From NCBI GenBank assembly GCA_020854035.1, contig JADZGE010000055.1, positions 43,364 to 107,363 of the forward strand: a stretch of 64,000 nucleotides of DNA, written 5' to 3'. Every line of letters starts with the position of its first letter. The first letter of the stretch is position 1. A program made the translations under genes and the position numbers. The DNA is from Burkholderiales bacterium (GTDB lineage: Bacteria > Pseudomonadota > Gammaproteobacteria > Burkholderiales > SG8-41). Below, piece after piece: positions 9,955 to 21,496 of the stretch. The notes under the pieces were generated by a model that worked only from the letters and a program-made list of their open reading frames with translations, ran no database searches and was not told the origin of the DNA.

Positions 9955-10923
9955 ATGAAGAGGGCGACGATGATCGCGTTCGGCGCGACGCTGCTGCTCG
10001 GAGCGCCGGGCTTCGCGCAGGACTACCCGCAGCGCGCCATCCGGATGGTCATTCCCTACCCGCCCGGCGGCAACATCGATACCGTCGCGCGGCGCATCCT
10101 GAACGAATGGATTGGAACGTTCGGACAGCAGATCGTGATCGACAACCGCGGCGGCGCGGGCGGCACGATCGGCACGAAGATCGTCGCGAAGGCGAGCGCG
10201 AACGGCTACACCATCCTCTACGGGAACATCGGACCGCTCGCCATCGGGCCGCACGTCTACCAGAACCTCGACTACGACGTCTTCAAGGATTTCGCGCCGG
10301 TCACGCTCGCGACGGTCTCGCCGTTCATGCTGTTCGTGTCCACGAAGATACCCGTGAACTCGGTGAAGGAACTCATCGCCTACGCGAAGGAGCGTCCCGG
10401 CAAGCTGAACTACGCCTCGAGCGGCGTGGCGAGCGGACTGCATCTCACCTCGGAACTCTTCGCGCGCGTCGCGCAGATCGAGCTCGTGCATGTCCCGTAC
10501 AAGGGAATCGGCGCGGCACTCCCCGCGATCGCGTCCGGGCAGATCCACCTCCTTACCTACCCGCCGTCCGGGGCGGCGCCGCACGTCAAGTCGGGATTGC
10601 TCAAGCCGCTCATGGTGGCCGGCGACAAGCGCAGCCCGCATTTCCCGGACGCGCCCACCGCGGCGGAGCTCGGCATGCCGCGCTTCGACAGCATTTCCTG
10701 GCACGCGATCCTCGCGCCGGCCGGCACGCCCCCGGCGGCGATCCGCAAGCTCCAGCAGACGTTCAAGGCGGCGATCGCGCCGCCCCAGCTGCAGAAGGCG
10801 ATGGCGGAGATCGACGTGGAGCTCGTCGGCAGCACGCCCGCGGAGCTGGAGAAGTTCCTGCGCTCCGAGAACGAGAAATGGGGCGGGCTCATCCGCTCGG
10901 CCGGGATCAGGCTCGAGCAATAG
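9955..10923 (+). CDS. Bug/TctC-family periplasmic receptor
   Basis: A 322-residue receptor with a signal peptide ending in APGFAQ. It is the most canonical copy in the window: IPYPPGGNIDTVARR, IDNRGGAGGTIG and HVPYKGIG. A very strong ribosome site (GAGGAGGAGG) precedes the ATG, suggesting high expression. It sits between two unrelated alpha/beta hydrolase genes on the same strand, with 70 nt and 49 nt gaps, so it probably captures the ester or lactone substrate that one of them processes. Confidence 0.95.
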   Translation: MKRATMIAFGATLLLGAPGFAQDYPQRAIRMVIPYPPGGNIDTVARRILNEWIGTFGQQIVIDNRGGAGGTIGTKIVAKASANGYTILYGNIGPLAIGPHVYQNLDYDVFKDFAPVTLATVSPFMLFVSTKIPVNSVKELIAYAKERPGKLNYASSGVASGLHLTSELFARVAQIELVHVPYKGIGAALPAIASGQIHLLTYPPSGAAPHVKSGLLKPLMVAGDKRSPHFPDAPTAAELGMPRFDSISWHAILAPAGTPPAAIRKLQQTFKAAIAPPQLQKAMAEIDVELVGSTPAELEKFLRSENEKWGGLIRSAGIRLEQ

Positions 10924-10972
10924 CGAGGGGGAAGCGCGTGGCGGTTCAAACGGGCGGAGGAGAGGCGGGGAA

Positions 10973-12883
10973 ATGGTGACGACAATCGAGATCCAGCGGC
11001 GCGAGCCGGTGCTAGGCGGCAGGTCCTTCGGCGAAGCCGGGCCCTACGAGAAGATCGCCGGAACGATGCGCTACGCGGTCGATCCGGAGCATCCGCTGCA
11101 TCGCCGGATCACGGACATCGAGCGGGCGGGCCGCAACGCGCGAGGGCAGGTGGAGTTTTCCGGCGACTTCTATCTCCTCAGACCCGCGGAGCCGGGCAGG
11201 GGGAACCGGCGGCTCTTCTGGGATGTGCCGAATCGGGGGCGAAAATCGATCCTTGGTCTGTTCAACAGCACGCCCCGCTCGCCGGATCCGTCGACCGAGC
11301 AGGATTTCGGCAACGGCTTTCTCATGCGCCGCGGCTATACGCTCGGCTGGGCGGGCTGGCAGGCGGACCTGCCGCGCCAGGAGGGCGTCATGGCGCTGGA
11401 GGCGCCGCGCGCGAAGGGAGTCGTGGATTTCATGCGCGTGGAGTTTCGCCCGCACACGCGCATCGCGACGATGCCGCTCGGCGATCTCAGCCACTTCACC
11501 TGTCCGTCGCTGCCCCAGCCCACCGTCGATACGAACGACCCGGCCGCGCGGCTCTCGGTGCGCGCCGATTCGAGCGCGCCCGAGACGGAGCTCCCGCGCC
11601 CGGCGTGGCGGTTCGTCGATCCCCTGCACATCGAGCTCGACGGCGGCTTCACGCCGGGCGCCATCTACAACGTCGTGTTTCGCTCGGCGGATCCGATCGT
11701 GATCGGCCTGGGATTTCTCGCGATCCGCGACGCCGCGGCGTTCCTGCGCTGGGCGCCGGCCGCGAGCGGCAATCCGTGCGCCGGGGAAATCGACCGCGTC
11801 TATCTCTACGGGCAATCGCAGAACGGGCGGTTCATCCGGCACATGCTCCATCTCGGGCTCGACGAGGACTGCGAGGGGCGCATGGTCTTCGACGGCGTCT
11901 GGACCCACATCGCCGGCGCGCGCCGCGGCGAATTCAACATGCGCTTCGGCCAGCCCTCGCTCATGTCGAGCCACTCGCTCGCGATGCTGCCCCCTTTCAA
12001 CGACGCGGAGCTTTACGCCCGGCTGCTTGGCCGCGGGCGCGTGCCCAAGCTCTTCACGACCAACTCGGCGTGGGAGTACTGGCGCGGCGATGCGTCGCTC
12101 GTGCATACGGACATCGCCGGCACGCGCGATGCCGAGCCGCCCGGGTTCGCCCGCACCTATTTCTTCGCCGGCACGCAGCACACCACCGGTCCCATCCCGC
12201 CGCTCGCCGCCGAGCCGAATACCGGTAACCGGGGCCACCATCGCTTCAACATCGTCGACGACCGGCCCCTCATGCGCGCCGCGCTCGTGAATCTCGACCG
12301 CTGGGCGGGCGAAGGCATCGAGCCGCCCGCGAGCGCTTTCCCGCGGCTCGCCGACGGCACCGCCGTCGCGCACGAATCGCTCGCCGCGTTGTTCCGGGCG
12401 ATTCCCGGCGCGCGCGCGCCGGCGCACATCGACCGGCCCGTGCGGCTCGACTTCGGTCCCGATGCGGAGCGCGGAATCGCGGTCTATCCGCCGAAGACCG
12501 GCGCGCCGTACCCGACCTACGTTTCCCGGGTCGACGCCGATGGCAACGAGGTCGCGGGCATCCGCGCCCCGGAGCTGCGCGCGCCGCTTGCGACCTTCAT
12601 GGGCTGGAATCCCCGCCACGAAGCGCAGGGCGCGCCGGGCGACATCATGCTGATGATGGGCTCGACCCTGCCGTTCGCGCGCACGCGCGCGGAGCGCGAG
12701 CGCGAGGGCGACCCCCGCCCGTCGATCGAGGAACGCTACCCGTCCCGGGAGGCCTACCTCGCGCACGTGCGAGAAGAAACGCTGGCGCTCGTCGCCGCCG
12801 GCCATGTTCTGCCGGAAGACCTGGCGGCGATCCTCGAGCGCGCGCGCGCGCGCTGGGAGTGGATTCACTCGCTGTCCGGGTAA
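10973..12883 (+). CDS. Alpha/beta hydrolase domain-containing protein, large
   Basis: A 636-residue protein matching the large alpha/beta-hydrolase-domain family of unknown substrate that is common in proteobacterial catabolic clusters. Recognisable segments are EPVLGGRSFGEAGPYE at the N-terminus, RGYTLGWAGWQAD, and the probable nucleophile S282 in the motif YGQSQNGRFIRH. No signal peptide is visible from the ATG at 10973, which has AGGCGGGGAA upstream; the frame itself is open to 10490 but that portion overlaps the Bug gene. The C-terminal end (ERYPSREAYLAHVREE) is complete. It is probably an esterase or lactonase, with the specific reaction unknown. Confidence 0.85.
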   Translation: MVTTIEIQRREPVLGGRSFGEAGPYEKIAGTMRYAVDPEHPLHRRITDIERAGRNARGQVEFSGDFYLLRPAEPGRGNRRLFWDVPNRGRKSILGLFNSTPRSPDPSTEQDFGNGFLMRRGYTLGWAGWQADLPRQEGVMALEAPRAKGVVDFMRVEFRPHTRIATMPLGDLSHFTCPSLPQPTVDTNDPAARLSVRADSSAPETELPRPAWRFVDPLHIELDGGFTPGAIYNVVFRSADPIVIGLGFLAIRDAAAFLRWAPAASGNPCAGEIDRVYLYGQSQNGRFIRHMLHLGLDEDCEGRMVFDGVWTHIAGARRGEFNMRFGQPSLMSSHSLAMLPPFNDAELYARLLGRGRVPKLFTTNSAWEYWRGDASLVHTDIAGTRDAEPPGFARTYFFAGTQHTTGPIPPLAAEPNTGNRGHHRFNIVDDRPLMRAALVNLDRWAGEGIEPPASAFPRLADGTAVAHESLAALFRAIPGARAPAHIDRPVRLDFGPDAERGIAVYPPKTGAPYPTYVSRVDADGNEVAGIRAPELRAPLATFMGWNPRHEAQGAPGDIMLMMGSTLPFARTRAEREREGDPRPSIEERYPSREAYLAHVREETLALVAAGHVLPEDLAAILERARARWEWIHSLSG

Positions 12884-13079
12884 CCCGGACGTGCGCTCCG
12901 CGGGTCCCCCGGCCTCTTTGCACGCCACCGCGGGACGGGGCGCAACCTTGGCCGGGCGAGTCCCCGGCGAGCCCGTCCTCGCGCGCGAGCGCCCCGCGCA
13001 TTGACCGGCCACATCGCCTCTGCCATAGTGCCCCGCAGCGCCGCCGGTCCGCCGACAACGGCTGCCGAGGAGGAGTGTC

Positions 13080-14075
13080 GTGATATCCATAGCGTGCCTG
13101 AAACCGGGCGCGCGTCCGCTTTGCAGCGGACTCGCCGGGCTTTTCATCGTCCTTGCCTGCGCGCCTCTCGCCGCGCAACCGTACCCGGCGCGCCCGCTGC
13201 GGATCGTGCTGCCCTACGGGCCCGGCGGCAACTCCGACATCATCGCCCGGGTGGTCGCGCAGCACATGAGCCAGAGGCTCGGCCAGCAGGTGATCGTGGA
13301 CAACCGCCCCGGCGCGGGTGGCATCATCGCGACCGAAATCGCGCGCAAGGCCGAACCCGATGGCTACACGCTGCTCTGGCTCAACACCGGCCATGCGGTC
13401 AGCGCTTCGCTCTACAAGTCGCTCCCTTACGACCCGGTGCGCGATTTCGTGCCGGTCTCCACGATCGGTTTCTCCGGCCTCGCGCTGGTGGTCAATGCCT
13501 CGTCGCCCGTGCGCGGCGTCAAGGAACTCGTCTCGACCGCGAAAGCGCGCCCCGACCGGTTCAACATCGGCGTGACCTTCGTCGGCAGCACCAACCACCT
13601 GGCGGCGGAGCTGTTCAAGTCCCTGGCCGGGCTCGAGGTGCAGGTCGTCCCCTTCAAGACGACGCCGGCGCTGATTGCCGGGGTGACGAGCGGGGAGTCG
13701 CAGGCGGTCGTCGAGTTCCTTCCGCCGGTGCTGCCGTTCGTGCGCAGCGGCGCGCTGCGCGCGCTCGGCGTGACCTCGGAGCGTCGCTCCGCGAATCTGC
13801 CCGATGTCCCGACGCTCGCCGAGGCCGGGCTCCCGGGTTTCGAGGCCTCCGCGTGGAACGGTCTCGCGGTCCCGGTGAAGACACCCGGGGAGGTGATCGC
13901 GAAACTCAACGGGGAAACGCGCGGGATTGTCGCGATGCCGGCGGTCAGGCAGCGGCTGCGGGACCTCGATGCCGATGCGCGCGCCAGCACCCCGGAAGAA
14001 TTCCGCAGGATCCTGGTGGCCGACATCGAGAAGTGGCGGCGGGTCATCGACAGGGCGAAGATCGAGCGCCGCTGA
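13080..14075 (+). CDS. Bug/TctC-family periplasmic receptor
   Basis: A 331-residue receptor starting at a GTG preceded by GAGGAGTG. The signal peptide is long, with a hydrophobic core (LAGLFIVLACAPLAA). Signatures seen are LPYGPGGNSDIIAR and VDNRPGAGGIIA. The usual HVPYKG segment is replaced by VVPFKTTP, so part of the ligand pocket differs from its neighbours. It lies 36 nt upstream of the amidase start, implying that the two are co-expressed. Confidence 0.94.
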   Translation: MISIACLKPGARPLCSGLAGLFIVLACAPLAAQPYPARPLRIVLPYGPGGNSDIIARVVAQHMSQRLGQQVIVDNRPGAGGIIATEIARKAEPDGYTLLWLNTGHAVSASLYKSLPYDPVRDFVPVSTIGFSGLALVVNASSPVRGVKELVSTAKARPDRFNIGVTFVGSTNHLAAELFKSLAGLEVQVVPFKTTPALIAGVTSGESQAVVEFLPPVLPFVRSGALRALGVTSERRSANLPDVPTLAEAGLPGFEASAWNGLAVPVKTPGEVIAKLNGETRGIVAMPAVRQRLRDLDADARASTPEEFRRILVADIEKWRRVIDRAKIERR

Positions 14076-14111
14076 CCGGCGTCGTGGTGCCGGTTGCCCG
14101 GGGGAACCGAA

Positions 14112-15404
14112 GTGACGCATTTGAGCCGGCTCTCGGCGGTCGAGGCGGCGCGGAAGCTCGCGGCACGGGAAATCTCCGCCGAGCGCTACGTTAACGCGTG
14201 TCTCGAGCGCATCGACGAACGGGAACGGGACGTCCGCGCGTTTGCCTGGATCGATCGCGAGCGCGCGCTCGCTCGCGCGCGCGAGCTGGACGCGGGCCCG
14301 GTGCTCGGCGTCCTCCACGGGTTGACCCTCGGCGTGAAGGACGTGTTCGACACCTGGGACATGCCGACGCAGGGCGGCTCGAAAGCGTTCGAGGGCTACC
14401 GGCCGCAACACGACGCGGGGTGCATCGCCTACGCGCGAAAAGTGGGCGCGATCGTGCTCGGGAAGACGGTCACCGCCGAGCTCGCCACCTTTCCCGCGAA
14501 CGAGACGCGCAACCCGCTCAATCTCGCGCACACGCCGGGCGGCTCGTCCTCCGGTTCGGCGGCCGCGGTCGCGGATTTCATGGTCCCCGCGGCGACCGGG
14601 TCGCAGCAGTTCGGTTCCCTCATCCGCCCCGCCGGGTACTGCGGCGTCGTCGCCTACAAGCCGACCTACAACCTAATTCCGAAACGCGGCGTGTGGGCGA
14701 ATTCGGATTCGTGCGACACCCTGGGGGTGATCGCGCGCACCGTGCCCGACGCGGCGCTCGTCGCGAGCGGCATGATCGAGTATCCCGGGCTGCGGGCATT
14801 CGTCGATCGCGCCAACGACGTGCCCGCGCCGAGGATCGGTCTGTGCCGTTCGTACGAATGGGACAGGTGCGACGAGCACATGAAGGCCGCGTTCGAAGGC
14901 GCGCGGGCGGCGCTCGCCGGGGCGGGCGCGAAAGTGGCCGAGGTCGTGCTCCCGGAGGGTTTTCGCGGCATGGCGGAAGCGCAGAAGCTGGTGTCGAATT
15001 TCGAGATGGGCCGCGGCTTCTCGGACGTCGTCATCCGTTTCGGCGACCGGCTGAGAAAGCCGCTCTACGAGCGCAGCGTCGCCGGCCTCGCGATCACCGG
15101 CGAGGCGTATCAGCGCGCGCAGGCGCTCGGCCGAAAGTGCCGGCAGCTCTTCGCCGATGCGCTCGGCGAGTGCGACGTGCTGCTCACGCCGGCGGCGACC
15201 GGCGAGGCGCCGAAGGGCATCGACAACACCGGGGACCCGATCATGAACGGCGTGTGGAGCTTTCTCCATGCGCCTTGCGTGGCGGTGAACGGCGGATTCG
15301 GCCCGAACGGCCTGCCGCTCGCCATGCAGGTCGTCGGCCGGCTCGACGATGATGCCCGGACGCTCGCCTGCGCGCACTGGGTGCACCGGCACCTCGGGCG
15401 CTGA
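14112..15404 (+). CDS. Amidase-signature family hydrolase
   Basis: A 430-residue amidase that would hydrolyse a carboxamide or similar C-N bond to an acid and ammonia. The Ser-cisSer-Lys triad is visible: K76 in GVKDVF, the serine run in TPGGSSSGSA (residues 145-149) and the nucleophile S169 in FGSLIRPAGYCGV. The usual GTDTGGS stretch just before the nucleophile reads ATGSQQFGS, a divergence that may narrow the substrate range. The GTG at 14112 was chosen because GGGGGA lies 6 nt upstream; a TTG at 14094 is in frame but poorly placed. It sits between a Bug gene and a UbiD gene. Confidence 0.9.
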   Translation: MTHLSRLSAVEAARKLAAREISAERYVNACLERIDERERDVRAFAWIDRERALARARELDAGPVLGVLHGLTLGVKDVFDTWDMPTQGGSKAFEGYRPQHDAGCIAYARKVGAIVLGKTVTAELATFPANETRNPLNLAHTPGGSSSGSAAAVADFMVPAATGSQQFGSLIRPAGYCGVVAYKPTYNLIPKRGVWANSDSCDTLGVIARTVPDAALVASGMIEYPGLRAFVDRANDVPAPRIGLCRSYEWDRCDEHMKAAFEGARAALAGAGAKVAEVVLPEGFRGMAEAQKLVSNFEMGRGFSDVVIRFGDRLRKPLYERSVAGLAITGEAYQRAQALGRKCRQLFADALGECDVLLTPAATGEAPKGIDNTGDPIMNGVWSFLHAPCVAVNGGFGPNGLPLAMQVVGRLDDDARTLACAHWVHRHLGR

Positions 15405-15573
15405 GCGGCGCGATCGGGGTTTGGCGCGCGCCGCGGCGGCGGGATGCGTGATTGCCCGTCCCGCCGCGCGGGGCGCGGGCGACTGTGGACTTCCGGTTCC
15501 GCCGCCCCGCGTTTGTGCTATCGTCCCAACAATAGGATGATTGGCCACCCGGGCGCACCGAAGGACAGGAACC

Positions 15574-16977
15574 ATGGACGCTAGCGCCGCCGTCGAGCGG
15601 CAGAGCCTGCGCGGGTTTCTCGCGATGGTGGAACGCGATTTCCCGGACGAACTCGTGCGCGTCCGCGCGCCCGTGCGCACGGGTCTGGACATCACCTCGC
15701 TCGTGTTCGAGCTGGAGCGCGGCGGCCGCAGCCCGGTCGTGCTCTACGAGAACGTCGAGGGCCATGCCATGCCGGTGGTCACCAACGTCGCGGGCAGCCG
15801 CCGGCTGCTCGCGGCCTGCCTGGGTGTCGGCGCGGCCGAGTTGCCCACCGCGTTTCGCGAGCGCTGCCAGAAGTACATCCCCTGCGAAGTGGTGGAGACG
15901 GCGCCGTGGCAGGAGGTGGTTCTCGAAGGCGATGCGCTCGACCTCACCAGGCTCCCGGTTCCGCTCCACTTTTCCGTCGATGCGGCGCCGTACATCACGG
16001 CCGGCCAGATCGCGGCCCGCGATCCGGTGACCGGCGTCGACACGACCGGCTTTCACCGGCTCATGGTGAAGGGCAGAAACCGGCTCGGCGTCTCCCTGCA
16101 TTCGCGCCGCCGCATGCACGAATTCCATCGCCGCGCCGAAGCCCGCGGCCAGGATCTCCCGGCCGCCGTGACGCTCGGCATCCACCCGCTCCATTACATG
16201 GGCTCGATGGTGTACGCCTACCCGCCCCAGGTGAGAAAATTCGAGATCATCGGCGGGCTCTTCGGCGAGCCCTACCGCCTCGCGCGAACCGGTCTCCAGG
16301 ACCTCGAGGTGCCCGCCAGCGCGGAAATCGTGATCGAAGGCAGGATCCTCGCGAACGTCCGGGAGCCCGAGGGCCCCTTCAGCGAGTTCACCGGGTACGC
16401 CTCCTACCGGAGCACCGAGAACGTCTTCGTCGCCGATCGCGTGCGCATGCGCCGCGACGCGATGTATCACTCGATCGTCTCCGGCATGTCGCAGGACCAT
16501 ATCCTGGTCTCGTGCATCACGCGCGAGGGCGAGATCCTCAACACGCTGCGCCGCAACCTGCCCAACGTGATGAACGTTCATGTTCCCCACCGCACGTGCG
16601 GCGCGTTCCTCGCGATCGTGCAGCTCGCGAAGACCGCGCAGGGCGAACCCCAGCAGGCCATCATGGCGGCGCTCGGCACCGAGTTCTACACCAAGTACGT
16701 GATCGTGGTCGACGAGGACGTGGACATCTTCGACATGAGCGACGTGATGTGGGCGGTCGCAACCCGCGTTCGCGCCGAGAAGGACATCGTGTTCATTCCC
16801 GGCTGCAAGGGCGCGATCCTCGACCCCACGTCCGATCCCGAGACCTTCACCGTGACGAAGATGGGAGTCGACGCCACGCGGCCGGTCGGGAAGAACTTCG
16901 CCGAGCGGCTCGTCATTTCCGCGGAGCAGCGGGCCCGCGTTCGCGGCATACTGGAAGCGTCCGGCGTGAGGATTTAG
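15574..16977 (+). CDS. UbiD family decarboxylase (copy 1)
   Basis: A 467-residue enzyme of the reversible (de)carboxylase family that uses prenylated FMN on aromatic or alpha,beta-unsaturated acids. Seen: the catalytic E(x)4E pair E266 and E271 in EGPFSEFTGY, and the conserved arginine-bearing segment GFHRLMVKGRNRLGV. AAGGACAGGA lies just upstream of the ATG at 15574. The substrate is not predictable. Neighbours are an amidase upstream and a TAXI-TRAP uptake system downstream, suggesting import, hydrolysis and decarboxylation in series. No ubiX prenyltransferase gene is nearby. Confidence 0.93.
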   Translation: MDASAAVERQSLRGFLAMVERDFPDELVRVRAPVRTGLDITSLVFELERGGRSPVVLYENVEGHAMPVVTNVAGSRRLLAACLGVGAAELPTAFRERCQKYIPCEVVETAPWQEVVLEGDALDLTRLPVPLHFSVDAAPYITAGQIAARDPVTGVDTTGFHRLMVKGRNRLGVSLHSRRRMHEFHRRAEARGQDLPAAVTLGIHPLHYMGSMVYAYPPQVRKFEIIGGLFGEPYRLARTGLQDLEVPASAEIVIEGRILANVREPEGPFSEFTGYASYRSTENVFVADRVRMRRDAMYHSIVSGMSQDHILVSCITREGEILNTLRRNLPNVMNVHVPHRTCGAFLAIVQLAKTAQGEPQQAIMAALGTEFYTKYVIVVDEDVDIFDMSDVMWAVATRVRAEKDIVFIPGCKGAILDPTSDPETFTVTKMGVDATRPVGKNFAERLVISAEQRARVRGILEASGVRI

Positions 16978-17061
16978 CGCGCGCCCGCCGCAGGCGGATG
17001 CGCCGAACGACGCCGTTCCGGCGAAAACCGGCGCGGCGAAACTGTCCATGAGGAGGAATCC

Positions 17062-18054
17062 ATGAAGCCCGCCCGCATCGTCGCCGCAACGGCAGCCGCC
17101 ATCGCGTTGTGCGCGCTGCCCGCCTACCCGCAACAGAAAGTGCAGCTTCGCTTCGGCACGGTCGGCATCGGCTCGGCCTGGTACAACTACGGCGCCGGAA
17201 TCGCCGATCTCGTCAAGCCCAGGCTGCCGGCCGGCTCGTCGATCGACGTGCTGCCGAGAGCCGGCGGAGTCGGCAACCTCAAGCTCGTCCAGGCCGGAGA
17301 GATCGAGCTTGGACTGAGCTTCGCGAACAACTCCGCCGAAGCGTGCGGCGGCTTCAACACCTTCAAGGAAAAACAGGACAAGGTGCGGGCGGTACTCGGT
17401 GGTCTCGATGTCTACTACTTCGGCACGTTCGTGACGAGGAAATCGGGCGTGACCTCGTGGGAGGATATCGTCGCCGGCAAGAACAGGTTCCACCTGCTCA
17501 CCACCCGGCCGGGCGGCACCGGTGAACTGGCCGTGCGGCAGGTGCTGGCGCTCCTCGGGTCGAGCAAGGAGGCGGTGGCGAAGAACGGCGGCATGATCGA
17601 AGCGACCGAACGCTCCGGCGCCGCCGAGGAAGTCAAGGACGGCCAGGCCGGCGGCTGGGCGCACATCGTCACCAAGGGTCATCCGGGCGCGACCCAGCTC
17701 GTGACGATCAACGACATGATCATGCTGCCGCTGCCCGACAAGGTGGTGAAGGGCATGGTCGAGAAGAACGGCTGGGTGGCGGCCGAAATTCCGGCCGGCA
17801 GCTTCAAGGGCCAGACGCAGCCGGTGAAGACCGTGAAGGCCGCCTCCAACCTCATCGTCCGGGCCGATCTGCCGGACGCCGTCGTTTACACGATCACCAA
17901 GACGATCATCGAGAACGCCGACAAGCTGCGCAAGATCCACGCCGCTCTTGCCGACTTCGATCCGAAGATCGCGGCGAATCCCGGGTTGAACGGCAACTGT
18001 CCGCTGCACCCCGGCGCGCAAAAGTACTACCGGGAAGCGGGGATGCTCAAGTAA
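17062..18054 (+). CDS. TAXI-family TRAP transporter solute receptor
   Basis: A 330-residue periplasmic binding protein with a signal peptide ending near PAYPQQ. The start FGTVGIGSAWYNYGAGIADL and the segment PRAGGVGNLKLVQAGEIELGLS are characteristic of the TAXI branch, which feeds fused TRAP permeases. GAGGAGGAAT precedes the ATG. The permease gene follows after 30 nt, so this is a complete, co-transcribed uptake system. Ligands of known members include glutamate-like and other dicarboxylates; the ligand here is unknown. Confidence 0.95.
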   Translation: MKPARIVAATAAAIALCALPAYPQQKVQLRFGTVGIGSAWYNYGAGIADLVKPRLPAGSSIDVLPRAGGVGNLKLVQAGEIELGLSFANNSAEACGGFNTFKEKQDKVRAVLGGLDVYYFGTFVTRKSGVTSWEDIVAGKNRFHLLTTRPGGTGELAVRQVLALLGSSKEAVAKNGGMIEATERSGAAEEVKDGQAGGWAHIVTKGHPGATQLVTINDMIMLPLPDKVVKGMVEKNGWVAAEIPAGSFKGQTQPVKTVKAASNLIVRADLPDAVVYTITKTIIENADKLRKIHAALADFDPKIAANPGLNGNCPLHPGAQKYYREAGMLK

Positions 18055-18084
18055 TGGCCCGCTCCACGCGACCGGGCTGCTGAA

Positions 18085-19977
18085 GTGGCGCTCCCGCCGG
18101 CCTACGCCCGCGCGTTCCTGGGAGCGATCGCGCTGGTCCTGACGGCGGTCGAATTCACCCCGCTCGTCCTCGGGCGGGGGATCCACGAGATCACCTTTCT
18201 CGGCGTGCACGTCGGCGCGACGGCGGCGATCGCCTTTCTCGTCATCGGCTTCAAGGCGCGGCGCAAGGCCGATCATCCGGTGCCGGTCGTCGATGTCGTG
18301 CTGGCCGTGCTGGCGCTTGCGTGCGCGGTCTACTTCGCGTTCCAGGGCCTGCGCATCTCCGAGCGCATCGAGGGCGTCGACGAGGTGTACGCGCTCGACG
18401 AGGTGTTCGGGGCGCTTTTCATCGTGCTGCTCCTCGAAGCCTCGCGCCGCGTGGCGGGCATCGTGCTCATGGCCCTCGTGGCCCTCTTCATCGCCTACGT
18501 CTTTCTCGGTCCTCATCTGCCCGGCGCGCTCGCCCACCGCGGCATGAGCTTCATGCGCTTCATCGACCTGCAGGTGCTCTCGACCCAGGGCATCTTCGGC
18601 ACGCCGATCTCCGCGTCGGCCCACATGGTTTTCTACTTCGTGCTGGTGGGCGCGTTCCTCGAGCGCTCGGGCGCGGGCCAGCTCTTCGTCAATCTCGCGT
18701 ATTGCGTGACCGGGCGCGCGTGGGGCGGCGCGGCCAAGGCTTCGGTCGTCTCCTCGGGGCTCTTCGGCACGGTATCGGGCAGCGCGGTCGCCAACGTGCT
18801 GGTCGATGGCATCATCACCATCCCCCTCATGAAGCGCACCGGGTTCAAGGGCACCCTGGCGGGCGCCATCGAGGCGACCGCATCGACCGGCGGCCAGCTC
18901 GCGCCGCCGGTCATGGGAGCCGCCGCGTTCATCCTCGCCGACATCGTGGGCGTGAGTTACGCGAGCGTCGCGTTCGCCGCGATCGTCCCGGCGCTCCTCT
19001 ACTACCTGTCGCTCTACGTGGTGGTGGACAGCTACAGCCGCCGCGCGGGGCTCGGGCCCAATCCGGCGCTGCCGGTCGCCGAATCGTTCGCCGGGCTTAG
19101 GGAACGCTGGCACATCCTCGTGCCGCTCGGCGTGATGATCTATTTCCTCACGGCGCAGTACTCGTTGATGCTGGTGGGCGCGGTGAGCTTGGTCACCATC
19201 GTGATCCTGAGCTGGGCGCGGGCCTCGACGCGGCTCGGCCCCGCCGCGATTTACGAAGCGATCGTGAACGGCGCGCGTGGCGCGGCGGAAGTCGCGATCC
19301 CGTCCGCGGTCGCCGGCATCATCGTCGGCGTGCTGATCCAGACCGGCATGGCGCTGCATCTCGAGCGCTGGCTGCTCGACCTCGCCGGGAACTCGCTCAT
19401 GATCTCCCTCGTGGGCGCGATGGTGCTCACGCTCATCTTCGGCATGGGGATGCCCACGTCGGCGGCGTACCTGGTCGCTGCCGTGCTCGTCGGCCCGGCG
19501 CTGCAGACGCTCGGCATACCCGCGCTCGCCGCGCACCTTTTCATCTTCTATTTCGCGGTGCTGTCGATGGTGACCCCGCCGGTGGCGCTCGCCGCCTACG
19601 CTGCGGCGGGCATCAGCGGCGAAGATCTCTGGACGACCGGCCTTCTCGCGTTCCTCATCGCGATACCGGGGTTCCTCATCCCGTTCGCGTTCGTGTTCGA
19701 CCAGGGCATCCTGCTGCAGGGCGATCCGCTGCACGCGGCGTACGTCGTCACGACGGCCGCCATCGGGGTGCTCGGGTTCTCGAGCGGGCTCGGCGGATAC
19801 CTGTTCGGTCCGCTCAACTGGCCGGCCCGCATCGCGCTTTTCTGCTTCTCGCCGCTGCTCATCGATCCCGACTTCGTGACCGACGTGATCGGCGGCGCCG
19901 GCCTCGGGCTGGTGCTCGCCCACCAGATATGGCGCTACAAGATGAGGGCGCCGAAGCCCTCCAGGGCGGCGAGCTGA
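18085..19977 (+). CDS. TRAP transporter fused permease (DctQM type)
   Basis: A 630-residue inner-membrane protein, the length expected for a fusion of the small four-helix and the large twelve-helix TRAP subunits. The N-terminal four hydrophobic segments cover about residues 10-155, and the large domain follows with GTVSGSAVANVLVDGIITIPLMKRTGF and FGMGMPTSAAYLVAAVL. Import is driven by a sodium gradient in studied members. The GTG at 18085 is used. The next gene starts 7 nt after its stop, so the PLP enzyme downstream is likely translated from the same message. Confidence 0.96.
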   Translation: MALPPAYARAFLGAIALVLTAVEFTPLVLGRGIHEITFLGVHVGATAAIAFLVIGFKARRKADHPVPVVDVVLAVLALACAVYFAFQGLRISERIEGVDEVYALDEVFGALFIVLLLEASRRVAGIVLMALVALFIAYVFLGPHLPGALAHRGMSFMRFIDLQVLSTQGIFGTPISASAHMVFYFVLVGAFLERSGAGQLFVNLAYCVTGRAWGGAAKASVVSSGLFGTVSGSAVANVLVDGIITIPLMKRTGFKGTLAGAIEATASTGGQLAPPVMGAAAFILADIVGVSYASVAFAAIVPALLYYLSLYVVVDSYSRRAGLGPNPALPVAESFAGLRERWHILVPLGVMIYFLTAQYSLMLVGAVSLVTIVILSWARASTRLGPAAIYEAIVNGARGAAEVAIPSAVAGIIVGVLIQTGMALHLERWLLDLAGNSLMISLVGAMVLTLIFGMGMPTSAAYLVAAVLVGPALQTLGIPALAAHLFIFYFAVLSMVTPPVALAAYAAAGISGEDLWTTGLLAFLIAIPGFLIPFAFVFDQGILLQGDPLHAAYVVTTAAIGVLGFSSGLGGYLFGPLNWPARIALFCFSPLLIDPDFVTDVIGGAGLGLVLAHQIWRYKMRAPKPSRAAS

Positions 19978-19984
19978 ACCGGCG

Positions 19985-21481
<1,497 letters not shown>

Positions 21482-21496
21482 AACACGGGGCCGGCG

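Noticed and set aside
15421..15480. Hairpin after the amidase gene as a terminator
   Set aside because: A 9-bp stem can form but the loop is 14 nt and there is no T-run; the downstream gene is on the same strand and probably co-transcribed.
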